Source: DSYF01 sp041181065
GTDB taxonomy: Bacteria; Verrucomicrobiota; Verrucomicrobiia; Limisphaerales; DSYF01
NCBI GenBank assembly: GCA_041181065.1
Contig: JBEGQI010000121.1
Span: 1-7,426 of the forward strand
Direction of reading: 5' to 3'
Length of the DNA: 7,426 bases
The notes under the pieces are model-generated. The model saw only the letters and a list, made by a program, of their open reading frames with translations. It searched no databases and was not told the DNA's origin. This document shows positions 1 to 6,925 of this stretch, one piece after another. Position 1 is the stretch's first letter. The number at the start of each line of letters is the position of its first letter. Both the position numbers and the translations under genes were made by a program.

Positions 1-382
1 GCCGTTCGCGCACTGGTCCAAGACGCTCGGCTTGATTGGTGTTCATCCGATAAACATCCAGCCAGGCGTGGCCCACGGCGTGGTCGTCTGCGTGGTAAAC
101 CCGGTCGCCGGGCATCCAGCCGGACTGCGTGCCAAAGCGGAGCACAGCCGCGAGATACTTAGGATCGCCAGTCGTCACTGCCAGGCGCAGCAGTCCGTCA
201 TAGAGAGGCGCGATCGTCCAGAAGCGCGTGTCAATGCCGCTGGGATTGGCCAGCTGCCAGTCGGCGCTGCGCCTAAGCGCGGCCGACACCTCATCAGGCG
301 CGGGGTCAGCGGCGCGCGTCATGAACGCGGCAAAGAGAATCACCGCAACGACGGGAAGAAAAATACGGTTGGAATATTTCAT
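1..382 (-). CDS. GH105 unsaturated rhamnogalacturonyl hydrolase-like protein, N-terminal part (runs off the left edge)
   Basis: The frame is open from the ATG at 382 to the window edge, giving 127 residues. Residues 1-24 form a typical Sec signal peptide (basic MKYSNR, hydrophobic stretch, cleavage near TRA-ADP), so export to the periplasm or beyond is expected. The mature part begins like a GH105/GH88 (alpha/alpha)6 barrel: DWQLANP at 41-47, FWTIAPLYDGLLRLA at 54-68, and YHADDHAVGHAWLDVYRM at 96-113. The last includes the Asp pair (D99/D100) typical of YteR/RhiN-like enzymes. Known members hydrolyse the delta-4,5-unsaturated uronic acid left at the non-reducing end by polysaccharide lyases, usually from rhamnogalacturonan I. 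The proton-donor Asp of the family should lie beyond the window and cannot be checked. The start is 19 bp after the GH78 stop, with only a weak AGG upstream, so it is probably co-transcribed. The exact substrate (rhamnogalacturonan, ulvan or another uronic-acid glycan) is open. Confidence 0.85.
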   Translation of the reverse strand, partial: MKYSNRIFLPVVAVILFAAFMTRAADPAPDEVSAALRRSADWQLANPSGIDTRFWTIAPLYDGLLRLAVTTGDPKYLAAVLRFGTQSGWMPGDRVYHADDHAVGHAWLDVYRMNTNQAERLGPVRER

Positions 383-401
383 ATGAAGCCTATGCCGTCC
401 G

Positions 402-2171
402 TCACCGCACTTCGAGCGTCATTTGGCCGGCGACGGGTTGATCCAAAATCCAGCGAGCGTTGACATGTCTGGCGGCGAGTTCACGGTCTCCTGCAAATAC
501 GCCGGTGGACTTTTCGGGCGCCGGCAATTCAACGCGGGCAGTCATGCCCTTGGGCAACGCGAGCGACAGGGTAAAGGTCTCGCCACGCTGCCACTTGATA
601 GTGATCGGGCCGCGCGGTGTGGGCACTTTGCCTGAGGCTGAAGTCAGCGCGCCGGGATTCGGCTGGATCAACGCCTGGTTCCACCCTGGCGCGAGCGGAC
701 GAACGCCGAGCACGTAACGGGGCAGCAGATTGGCCGGGGCAGCGCCCCAGGCGTGATTCCAGTCCTGGTTCGGTTTGTATTTTTGGTCCCATGCCTCCCA
801 AGTAATCGTGGTGCCGCTCTCGATCATGTGACGCCAGCTGCGGTCGCCGGGCGCGACCATCAACTCAATCGCCGCGTTTTCCTGGCCGTTGACGAACAAC
901 CCTTCCAGCAAATACTGAGCCGCATAGACGGAGCACTTCATGCCCCGCCGCGCGAGCCAGACCGCAATCTTCGCCCGGCGCGCGTCAGGCACGAGACCGA
1001 ACGCCAGCGGAAACAAGTTGGCATGCAGCGAACAGTGGTCCGTGCCGACGCCATCGCGGTATAGACCCGATTCGCGGTCATAAAGTTTTTCTTGGAACAC
1101 TGCGCGGACCTTCTGCTCCCGCTTCGAATACTCCTTCGCCTCAACGTCTCTGCCGATGGCCTGGGCCATTTCCGCCATCAAGGTCAATGACCGCAGGTAA
1201 AAGGCGTTTACCACGGTGTTGACGGGTTTGAAAACGAAGCCATCGCGCTCGCCCTTGGGCCAGTCCACAAGATCGCCTTTCTTGATTAGGTCTTCGCTGC
1301 TGACCAGCAAACCATCCGGCCCGGCCCGTTCCAACAGCAGTTTGGCCTTGAGCGCCTCGTAACGCGGCGCCAGCCAGTTCGTGTCCCCCGTGTGCATCCA
1401 GTCAGCATGCGCCATGAAAATCATGTGCGCGGCCCATTCCGTCGGCCACGTCGGATGCCGCATCAAATGATCGAACGTGTCGCGCGCCATGTGGATGTCA
1501 TTGTCCGTCGCGTAATGGCTGAGCTGGTTCAGATACGCGTCCGCCTCATAGGGAATGCGCTCGCGGTCACCGTCCACATAAACACCGGCAAAAGTTGTCG
1601 CCTTGATCGAGTAACGGCACAGATCCCAGATCCGGTTCAACAGGGCGTCGCTACACTCGAACCGGGCGGCGTCATCATCCCACGCCGCCGCAAACCCCGC
1701 CCGGCGGGTGATTTGCTCCGGTCGCAATTCGCCGGGCCAACCCTCGATCTCCACCCAGCGAAACGGCGTGACCACGCCCCATTCCGCCGGCGTGAGGATG
1801 GCGGGCGGATGCTGCGAGCTGATCTGTTCGGTATTGCGCGGATCCGGCGGCGGCGCGACGACAACTGGCGATGCCCCATCGAGTTTGACCTCAACCTTCG
1901 AGTAGCGGACCGATCCTGGCGGATTACGATTGATGCGCCCAGCGCTGAGGGCCTCTCCCAAATGAACGGTGATGGTGTTGGTGGCGGTCGCACTCGGATT
2001 CAGGCGAAGGTTGCCAAACGCGACGCGGCCAAAGTCCGCCAGCGCGACACCTTCCGGGGTGTTCGTGATAGCCGGCGGCGTTTGCTCGACCAAGTGTGTG
2101 GGCGCAGCGAGGGCCATCGCCTGCAGCAAGAAGATGCCAAAGGCAAAAATGGAGCAGTGGTGGAGGATCAT
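402..2171 (-). CDS. Exported GH78-type alpha-L-rhamnosidase, compact form
   Basis: 589 residues, with a signal peptide at 1-23 (MILHHC, hydrophobic core, cut near LA-AP). Residues about 40-160 look like the beta-sandwich that precedes the catalytic domain in GH78. Residues about 165-480 are the (alpha/alpha)6 barrel, and about 485-589 the C-terminal beta-sandwich. The active-site segment reads VDGDRERIPYEADAY at 199-213. By comparison with the DCPQRE...GD motif of characterised GH78 enzymes, E204 would be the general acid and D200 or D202 and D211 the rhamnose-binding acids. E459 in TTITWEAWD would be the general base, and H473 in WNHAWG matches a conserved histidine. The enzyme would release terminal alpha-L-rhamnose. 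It is shorter than the usual 850-1,000 residues because the extra N-terminal sandwich domains are missing, but nothing catalytic appears lost. It lies 76 bp after the response regulator and 19 bp before the GH105 gene. No good Shine-Dalgarno is visible, and no alternative in-frame start was seen in the 24 nt upstream of the ATG. Family call firm; substrate inferred. Confidence 0.9.
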   Translation of the reverse strand: MILHHCSIFAFGIFLLQAMALAAPTHLVEQTPPAITNTPEGVALADFGRVAFGNLRLNPSATATNTITVHLGEALSAGRINRNPPGSVRYSKVEVKLDGASPVVVAPPPDPRNTEQISSQHPPAILTPAEWGVVTPFRWVEIEGWPGELRPEQITRRAGFAAAWDDDAARFECSDALLNRIWDLCRYSIKATTFAGVYVDGDRERIPYEADAYLNQLSHYATDNDIHMARDTFDHLMRHPTWPTEWAAHMIFMAHADWMHTGDTNWLAPRYEALKAKLLLERAGPDGLLVSSEDLIKKGDLVDWPKGERDGFVFKPVNTVVNAFYLRSLTLMAEMAQAIGRDVEAKEYSKREQKVRAVFQEKLYDRESGLYRDGVGTDHCSLHANLFPLAFGLVPDARRAKIAVWLARRGMKCSVYAAQYLLEGLFVNGQENAAIELMVAPGDRSWRHMIESGTTITWEAWDQKYKPNQDWNHAWGAAPANLLPRYVLGVRPLAPGWNQALIQPNPGALTSASGKVPTPRGPITIKWQRGETFTLSLALPKGMTARVELPAPEKSTGVFAGDRELAARHVNARWILDQPVAGQMTLEVR

Positions 2172-2220
2172 GCGAATGGTCGAATCACCGAAAGCCTGCC
2201 AAACGTGAACGGTATCCGCA

Positions 2221-2240
2221 TGTCACGCAAAACCGTGACA
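2221..2240 (-). promoter_or_regulatory. Candidate operator upstream of the rhamnosidase gene
   Basis: A perfect dyad, TGTCACG-N6-CGTGACA (7-bp arms, 6-bp spacer), lies in the gap between the regulator stop (2248) and the GH78 start (2171). Its GTCACG...CGTGAC core ends 50 nt before the ATG. The same core with the same spacer occurs at 2965-2982 ahead of the regulator gene. Read on the minus strand, the two copies share TGTCACGGnTnnnCGTGAC followed by rTGCrG. No T tract follows, so it is not an ordinary terminator. The best reading is a binding site for a dimeric regulator, most simply the NarL-type protein encoded next door. A conserved RNA hairpin in the leader is the main alternative. Confidence 0.65.
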
Positions 2241-2247
2241 AAAACGA

Positions 2248-2913
2248 TCAGCGTCCTGGGACAGCCATTTGCGGTTTCAACTCCGCGTAGCGTGCCACCG
2301 CCTGCGCCCGCGAGTGGACATGGAGCTTTTCATAAATGCGGCGCAGGTAGGTGTCCACGGTGTGCTCGCTCAATTTCATGGCCTCGGAAACCTCCTTGAG
2401 CAAATAGCCGCGCGCAACCAGGTCCAACACTTCCTGCTCGCGGGTGGAGAGCTTCTCAAGTTCGGCTTCTTCAGCGGTGGCGACGGGCGCAGGTTTCTGG
2501 AAGCATTGCACCACTTTGCGGGCGATGCCGCTGCTCATGGGAGACCCTCCGCGGTTAACGTCCCGCAATGCCGTCAGCAGATCCTCGCGCTGGGTCTCTT
2601 TGAGCAGATAACCGGTCGCCCCGGCGGCCAAGGCGTTGAAAATGCGGTCCGGGTCCTCATAGACAGTAATCATCACAAACTGGGTTCGCGGCAACAGGGA
2701 TTTCAGCTGGCGGACACATTCCACGCCGTTCAAGCCCGGCAGGTTGATGTCCATCAAAACCACGTCCGGTTTTTCTGCGGGAATGGACGCCAGCGCCACC
2801 GCGCCATCACCGTATTGGCTCAGCAGCTTGAAACCTTCCGCGTGCTTCAACCACTTGGTGTAAATGGAACGCAAGGACAGGTCGTCTTCAACAATGGAAA
2901 CAGATATGGCCAT
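2248..2913 (-). CDS. NarL/LuxR-family two-component response regulator
   Basis: 221 residues from the ATG at 2913. Receiver domain at about 3-120: acidic pocket E9-D10-D11, phospho-acceptor D55 in VVLMDINLPG, switch T83 in FVMITVYED, and K105 in GYLLKE. A linker of about 30 residues follows. A LuxR-type helix-turn-helix fills about 153-215: KLSTREQEVLDLVARGY, then the recognition helix region SEHTVDTYLRRIYEKL at 182-197. Length and layout are normal for NarL-type regulators, which dimerise when phosphorylated and bind inverted repeats. The frame is open back to an ATG at 3042, but those extra 43 residues lie before the receiver fold, are low in complexity, and overlap the kinase gene and the dyad at 2965-2982. 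The start at MAISVSIVEDD is therefore preferred, although no Shine-Dalgarno precedes it. The kinase directly upstream is the obvious phosphodonor. The GH78 and GH105 genes downstream are likely targets, and the dyad upstream suggests autoregulation. Confidence 0.93.
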   Translation of the reverse strand: MAISVSIVEDDLSLRSIYTKWLKHAEGFKLLSQYGDGAVALASIPAEKPDVVLMDINLPGLNGVECVRQLKSLLPRTQFVMITVYEDPDRIFNALAAGATGYLLKETQREDLLTALRDVNRGGSPMSSGIARKVVQCFQKPAPVATAEEAELEKLSTREQEVLDLVARGYLLKEVSEAMKLSEHTVDTYLRRIYEKLHVHSRAQAVARYAELKPQMAVPGR

Positions 2914-2964
2914 TTTGGTGCTGCTGTCGGGTGAAAGTTTACTCGAGTTACCCCGTGGCTGCAC

Positions 2965-2982
2965 GTCACGGGTATCCGTGAC
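2965..2982 (-). promoter_or_regulatory. Candidate operator upstream of the response regulator gene
   Basis: A perfect dyad GTCACG-GGTATC-CGTGAC lies in the 115-bp gap between the kinase stop (3029) and the regulator start (2913). Its near edge is 51 nt from the ATG, against 50 nt for the sister site upstream of GH78. The flanking TGC and the GG inside the spacer also match the other copy when both are read on the minus strand, so the similarity is directional as well as palindromic. About 20 nt closer to the gene the minus strand reads TAAACT, a weak -10-like hexamer. I infer autoregulation of the regulator gene. Confidence 0.6.
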
Positions 2983-3028
2983 ATGGCCGGAATGGCTGCC
3001 CGGCCTTGACGCGGAGGATTTGGATGGA

Positions 3029-6000
3029 TTAACGCCGCCCATGGTCTTTGCTGATCATAACACGGAATGTGATTTTTGTCCCCGTGCCCGGAACGCTCTG
3101 GATATCGCAGTCGCCGCCAATTTCCCGCAGGCGGTTGCGCATGTTAGCCAATCCATTGCCGGGCGCGGGGCGGGAAACCTCCGGCGGGGCGTCTTTTCCC
3201 GGAGCGCCACTTTGGGGAAATCCCTTGCCGTTGTCCGCCACCAGCAGCTCAATGCCGTAATCATTTGCCGCCAGCGAAATCCGGACCTCGGAGGCTTGGG
3301 CATGTTTGGCCACGTTGCTCAAAGCCTCCTTGAAGGCCAGCAGCAGATTGTGGCGGATTCCCGAGGAGAGGGCCAGTTGGGGCAATTGCACCGGCATCTC
3401 GAGCCGGCAACGAATCCTGGCCGCGCGCAAAAAGTTCTGAGCGTAGTTGCTGATGTAGTTGGCCAGACTGTCGAAGGAGTCGTGCTCTGGATTCACCGCC
3501 CATACCACTTCACCCATGGCGTGCGTCAAATCACGCGCGGTCTGGTGAATCCGGGCAAGGCTCGCAGCGGCAGTGTCCTTGTCCTCCGAATCGTTGCCGG
3601 ACGGCTGACTCAGCAGGGAAATCCGCGTCAGGCTCGCCCCCAGGTCATCGTGGATGTCCCTGGCGATGCGAACGCGTTCCTGCTCCAGCGCCCGCCGGTT
3701 TTCCAAACGGCGAATCCGCCGCCGGTAGCGCGTCCGTGAAATCGCGAAAGCGCAGCCGCCGGCAAGCAAAGCCGTGCCGATACCGCCGCCGAGCTTGAAC
3801 CACCACGTGTCCCAGAAGAACGGCGCCACCGTGAACGCCAGCACCGCTCCTTGCTGGTGCCACACTCCGGCATTGTTGCAGGCGAGGACATGGAATTGGT
3901 AACTGCCGGCGGGCAGGCGCGGATAGGTGGCGTTGTGTCGGGAGCCCGCCTCCACCCAACTGGAGTCAAAGCCGCTGAGTTGATACCGAAACTGGACATT
4001 CTCCGGGGAAGTGAAACTCAGCGCGGCAAAATCTATTTCCAGTTTGCGATGACCGGGAGCCAGGTGGAGCTTTGCGCCCGCGTGGCGAAGATTCATCACG
4101 TTGCTTCCTGCCATGGTCTGAAGTGGCGAACCGGCGTTGTAAAGGGCCACCAACTGATCATCCACGAGCACCCGCTCCAATTGAACCATCGGCGGCAGGC
4201 GGTTTTCACTGATTTTGTCCGGCTGCACGAGGAGCACGCCATTGCGCATGGCAAACCAAAGCCGCCCGTCGCCGCCACCCCATGCCGAGGGCCAGAAATC
4301 CCGGCTGGGTTGAAGCCCCGGCAAACCATCGGCACTGCCATACCTGCGCGCGCTCATTCGCTGCGACTTTCCGGCGATGACCGCATACAACTCCGCAAAG
4401 CTCACCCGGGACAAACCCCGATTGCCGGCAATCCAGAGGTTTACGCCGCCATCATCCAGAAGCTGGGTGATGAAATCGTCAGGCAACCCCGCCTCGGAGG
4501 TAAGGCGTTGATAGCGCCCATCCTTCAAGTGGCCCAAACCGTCACCCGCATAGCCGATCCAAAGACTTCCATCCGGGGTGGCCAGCAGCGCGCGCACCGA
4601 CAATGGAACAGCCTCCTTTATGGCCGGTTCAGCCATCAGCTTCATGTCGCAGACCTTCTGGATTTCGCCTTCCGATGTGCCAATCCAAATGGTGCCGTCC
4701 GCACCCTCCGCCAGTGCGCGAATCGGGCCGAGGCGCGTGGTGTTGGTGACAGTTTGCACAACCCCGTTGCGCAATCGCTGCAGCCGGTTACCACTCAGCG
4801 ACGCCACCCAAACGTCACCGTTTGATCCCACCAGCAGCGATCGAACACCACCGGCAGCAAGCCCGTTCCGGGGCAGCCACTCATGCCAGACCCCGTCGCG
4901 CAAATGTTTTAATCCGCGATCCCTTGTGCCCACCCAAACCCCGCCTTCGGAATCTGCCGCCACACAATCGGCCCGGCCTCCGGGCCAATTCGTGCCCGCG
5001 CTCACAACATCCCAAACGTCATCCAAACCATAGGCCAGTCGGCCGTCGTGCGACACCACCCACAAGCCGCGCTCCGAGTCCTCGCTAAGCGACAACACCG
5101 ATTCGAATGGCACACCCGACGCTCTTCCAAGCAACGCCACCGCCTGTGGCCGGACCAAATTAAGCCCGCCGCCCGCGGTGCCGGCCAGAATGTTTTCTTC
5201 CCGGTCCTCAATCAGGCAGGTGATCTCCCGCTGCGAGGTCGGCACACTTTTGCATTCTCCACGATCCAGCACGAACAAGCCTTCATTCACAGTGCCAATC
5301 CAAAGAGCGCCGGCGCGACTTTGCAGCAGCGCTGCTGGCTCGGCCCGCACCGGAAGCTGCCCGGCCTTGACCGGTGCTTCGCCTTCCCGAAAGCGGAACA
5401 AGCCTTCGGCAGTAGCCATCCAAAAAGCCGATTTGCCAGCAGGCGCAATCGCCAAAATCTCCTCATCAAAAAGCGTCTGCGACTGCCACTGATTTTCACG
5501 CCAGACCGCCAAAAATTTACCCTTGGCACACCAGACTTCACCCTGCGCGTCACTCGCGGCGAGCAGACTGCCACGCCCCTGCAACTTGTCAGGCACAGGC
5601 ACCGCCTCCACTTTGCCGTTCAAAATACGCCGCAACTGGTCCTGGTAAACCACCCATACAGCGCCCTCTTTATCCTCCACCATCATCGAGACCCACTGGG
5701 CAGACCCGCTTGATACATCAACCAGGCCATCAGCAGCCGTGAAACTTTGGAGTCCATTCAGCTTAAGACAAAGCACCGGGCCGCGCTCCATTCCCAGCCA
5801 AATCCAGTCGCGCTGATCGCGGAATATGGCGCGCACGGCACGGCTGGGCAGCGCGGGAAAATTGGCCGCCGGCACCGTTGAAAATTGCTGCCCGTTGAAA
5901 CAGGCCAAACCTCCCTTGGTAGCAACCCATAAGTAGCCGTCCGCCGTTTGGGCTACACCGCTGATGCTGATATCCGGCAGCCCATCCTCAGCCTGCCAGG

Positions 6001-6112
6001 CACGGTAATTCCACGAAGACGAAGCTGAAGCCGCGATTGCCGATATGCCGACAGCTGCCAGCCAAATGGCGAGCACCGACCGGGAGCTGGGGTGTCTCAA
6101 AGGACAGTGCAT
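3029..6112 (-). CDS. Two-component sensor histidine kinase with double beta-propeller and Y_Y_Y sensor
   Basis: 1,027 residues. An N-terminal hydrophobic segment (about 12-30) serves as signal peptide or anchor. From about 36 to 630 I count 14 Reg_prop-type blades, such as DGYLWVATKGGLACF (58-72), GALWIGTVNEGLFVL (268-282) and GGVWVGTRDRGLKHL (390-404). That number fits two seven-bladed propellers, as in the periplasmic sensors of Bacteroidetes hybrid two-component systems. A Y_Y_Y domain spans about 700-763 (FRYQLSGFDSSWVEA), followed by one membrane helix at about 774-792. The HisKA_3 box ERVRIARDIHDDLGASL gives phospho-acceptor H821. The ATPase domain shows the N box around N933 (FKEALSNVAKHA), G1 VADNGKGF (D960), and G2 GNGLANM near 985. 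There is no receiver or DNA-binding domain, so the signal must pass to a separate protein, almost certainly the NarL-type regulator 115 bp downstream. It most likely binds an oligosaccharide from the degraded glycan. The start at 6112 has only a weak ribosome-binding site, and no dyad of the GTCACG type lies upstream. Confidence 0.94.
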   Translation of the reverse strand: MHCPLRHPSSRSVLAIWLAAVGISAIAASASSSWNYRAWQAEDGLPDISISGVAQTADGYLWVATKGGLACFNGQQFSTVPAANFPALPSRAVRAIFRDQRDWIWLGMERGPVLCLKLNGLQSFTAADGLVDVSSGSAQWVSMMVEDKEGAVWVVYQDQLRRILNGKVEAVPVPDKLQGRGSLLAASDAQGEVWCAKGKFLAVWRENQWQSQTLFDEEILAIAPAGKSAFWMATAEGLFRFREGEAPVKAGQLPVRAEPAALLQSRAGALWIGTVNEGLFVLDRGECKSVPTSQREITCLIEDREENILAGTAGGGLNLVRPQAVALLGRASGVPFESVLSLSEDSERGLWVVSHDGRLAYGLDDVWDVVSAGTNWPGGRADCVAADSEGGVWVGTRDRGLKHLRDGVWHEWLPRNGLAAGGVRSLLVGSNGDVWVASLSGNRLQRLRNGVVQTVTNTTRLGPIRALAEGADGTIWIGTSEGEIQKVCDMKLMAEPAIKEAVPLSVRALLATPDGSLWIGYAGDGLGHLKDGRYQRLTSEAGLPDDFITQLLDDGGVNLWIAGNRGLSRVSFAELYAVIAGKSQRMSARRYGSADGLPGLQPSRDFWPSAWGGGDGRLWFAMRNGVLLVQPDKISENRLPPMVQLERVLVDDQLVALYNAGSPLQTMAGSNVMNLRHAGAKLHLAPGHRKLEIDFAALSFTSPENVQFRYQLSGFDSSWVEAGSRHNATYPRLPAGSYQFHVLACNNAGVWHQQGAVLAFTVAPFFWDTWWFKLGGGIGTALLAGGCAFAISRTRYRRRIRRLENRRALEQERVRIARDIHDDLGASLTRISLLSQPSGNDSEDKDTAAASLARIHQTARDLTHAMGEVVWAVNPEHDSFDSLANYISNYAQNFLRAARIRCRLEMPVQLPQLALSSGIRHNLLLAFKEALSNVAKHAQASEVRISLAANDYGIELLVADNGKGFPQSGAPGKDAPPEVSRPAPGNGLANMRNRLREIGGDCDIQSVPGTGTKITFRVMISKDHGRR

Positions 6113-6546
6113 TGACCGAATCTAAACGGGCCGATAGCGAAGGCAATAGCGCGTTGCGCCCCCCCCGCTGCAATGCCCGGGCTGTTACATGTCCGGTTGC
6201 CGGGAATGCGGACGCAATACGACTCGGCTGGCACGCTGCTTCAATTCGAACGTCTCCTGGCCCGTGCACGACCGCCGACGCTCGTGCTGGCCATAGTTGG
6301 TGCAGAGCACATACATGAGGCCGGCACCGGACCGCTTCACAGGTATTCGAACGGGCGCTGTCGGCGGCCTTCTCGCTTCAGCGCGCACGCGTCCACCCGT
6401 CTCCTTGCTCGAACCTCACGGTTGCAACTGACGCGTTCACCACGCTTGGGTGCAACCAGCGCGCTGACCGGCGAAGGAGTGAATGGGAAAGGCGCTGCGT
6501 TTGGCTTCGCCTGCACGCGCGGCTGAACAGATGGTGGGTTGAAATC

Positions 6547-6570
6547 GTGCCCCGGCGTGCCGCCGGGCAC
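6547..6570. repeat. GC-rich hairpin
   Basis: GTGCCCCGGCG and CGCCGGGCAC face each other around a TGC loop, giving about ten pairs with one bulged base. No T tract follows on either strand, so a terminator role is unlikely. A smaller dyad, CAGTT-GATT-AACTG, follows at 6572-6585. Confidence 0.55.
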
Positions 6571-6616
6571 TCAGTTGATTAACTGGGGCTGACGCTCGCG
6601 CTGCTCGCTCTTCGAC

Positions 6617-6645
6617 GGCGAACCCGCGCTGCGCTTGGGTTCGCC
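6617..6645. repeat. 9-bp perfect inverted repeat
   Basis: GGCGAACCC (6617-6625) and GGGTTCGCC (6637-6645) are exact complements separated by 11 bases. The right arm lies within the second copy of the 20-bp direct repeat. Function unknown; it belongs to the series of hairpins filling this spacer. Confidence 0.6.
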
Positions 6646-6658
6646 TGGTCGTCGTGGG

Positions 6659-6688
6659 AAAAAGAAAGGGCCGGAGATTATCCGGCCC
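6659..6688 (-). terminator. Rho-independent terminator-like hairpin on the minus strand
   Basis: GGGCCGGA (6668-6675) and TCCGGCCC (6681-6688) form a perfect 8-bp stem with a 5-base loop. Read on the minus strand the stem is followed at once by TTTCTTTTT, which is the classic form. Any transcript it ends must come from 6690 or higher, where no convincing gene is seen. A 63-codon minus-strand frame (6919-6728) ends 39 bp before it but looks non-coding. The element could serve a small RNA, a lost gene, or insulate the kinase gene from upstream transcription. Confidence 0.6.
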
Positions 6689-6766
6689 ACACACACTTCG
6701 CTTGCTGCGCTGGCGTCACAGCAGAAATTAACGATGCCAGCATACGTCAGTGTCAGGTTTCAGATA

Positions 6767-6784
6767 GTCCCCATTCCGGGGGAC
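6767..6784. repeat. Small GTCCCC/GGGGAC hairpin
   Basis: GTCCCC (6767-6772) and GGGGAC (6779-6784) form a 6-bp stem with a 6-base loop. Such short G/C-run palindromes are reminiscent of the solo repeats mobilised by REP-associated Y1 transposases. That comparison is from memory, and no transposase is present here. Confidence 0.4.
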
Positions 6785-6820
6785 ATGAGCGCAAGTGCCG
6801 CTGCCACACCCCGGCTCTGT

Positions 6821-6905
6821 GAGACTCGCGAGTTTGGCTCCTGCGTCGCCAACCGCTTCGGCTACGCCACTGCGTTGGGCTGGGCCTGCGCTACTCACGA
6901 GACTC
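6821..6905. repeat. Imperfect 85-bp inverted repeat
   Basis: GAGACTCGCGAGT (6821-6833) and ACTCACGAGACTC (6893-6905) match as inverted complements at 11 of 13 positions. The interior shows further weak pairing, for example GCCAACCGC against GCGTTGGGC. It sits directly before the better-preserved inverted repeat that begins at 6926. Confidence 0.45.
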
Positions 6906-6925
6906 ATCTCCGCCCCCAAAGTGTG

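Larger units (their letters stand above)
6494..6647. repeat. Pair of 20-bp imperfect direct repeats
   Basis: The 20-mer at 6494-6513 (GCTGCGTTTGGCTTCGCCTG) recurs at 6628-6647 with two changes, 18 of 20 identical, 134 bp apart. Each copy ends one side of a hairpin: CTTCGCC at 6505-6511 pairs with GGCGAAG at 6470-6476, and GGGTTCGCC at 6637-6645 pairs with GGCGAACCC at 6617-6625. This may be two diverged copies of one short repeat unit. Confidence 0.5.

Noticed and set aside
2222..2239. A CRP/FNR-type binding site
   Set aside because: The spacer length fits, but the arms are GTCACG...CGTGAC, not TGTGA...TCACA.
2221..2240. Reading the dyad after the regulator stop as an intrinsic terminator
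   Set aside because: No T tract follows on either strand, and an almost identical dyad occurs at the same distance from another start codon, which fits an operator better.
1392..2399. A 335-codon open frame on the plus strand opposite the rhamnosidase and regulator
   Set aside because: It is a shadow frame: Arg/Pro-rich with no family resemblance, and it crosses two real genes and their intergenic gap.
2914..3042. A 43-residue N-terminal extension of the response regulator from an ATG at 3042
   Set aside because: It precedes the receiver fold, is low in complexity, overlaps the end of the kinase gene, and would place the palindrome inside coding sequence. The start at 2913 gives the usual length for the family.
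2864..4825. Long plus-strand open frames opposite the kinase gene (2864-3739 and 3851-4825)
   Set aside because: The minus strand carries clear propeller and kinase motifs throughout. The plus frames show no domain and reflect GC-rich codon bias.
6241..6357. T-loop-like TTCGAA sequences suggesting a tRNA
   Set aside because: The flanking bases do not form a T stem, and no acceptor or anticodon stem can be built around either copy.
6420..6600. Integron attC-like core sites (GTTRRRY/RYYYAAC) near the hairpins
   Set aside because: No properly spaced pair of core sites flanks a hairpin here, and no integrase is present.
6728..6919. A 63-codon minus-strand frame just upstream of the orphan terminator
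   Set aside because: Its position is tempting, but it has no ribosome-binding site or known motif, and it crosses two palindromes. I left it as a possible small-RNA region only.
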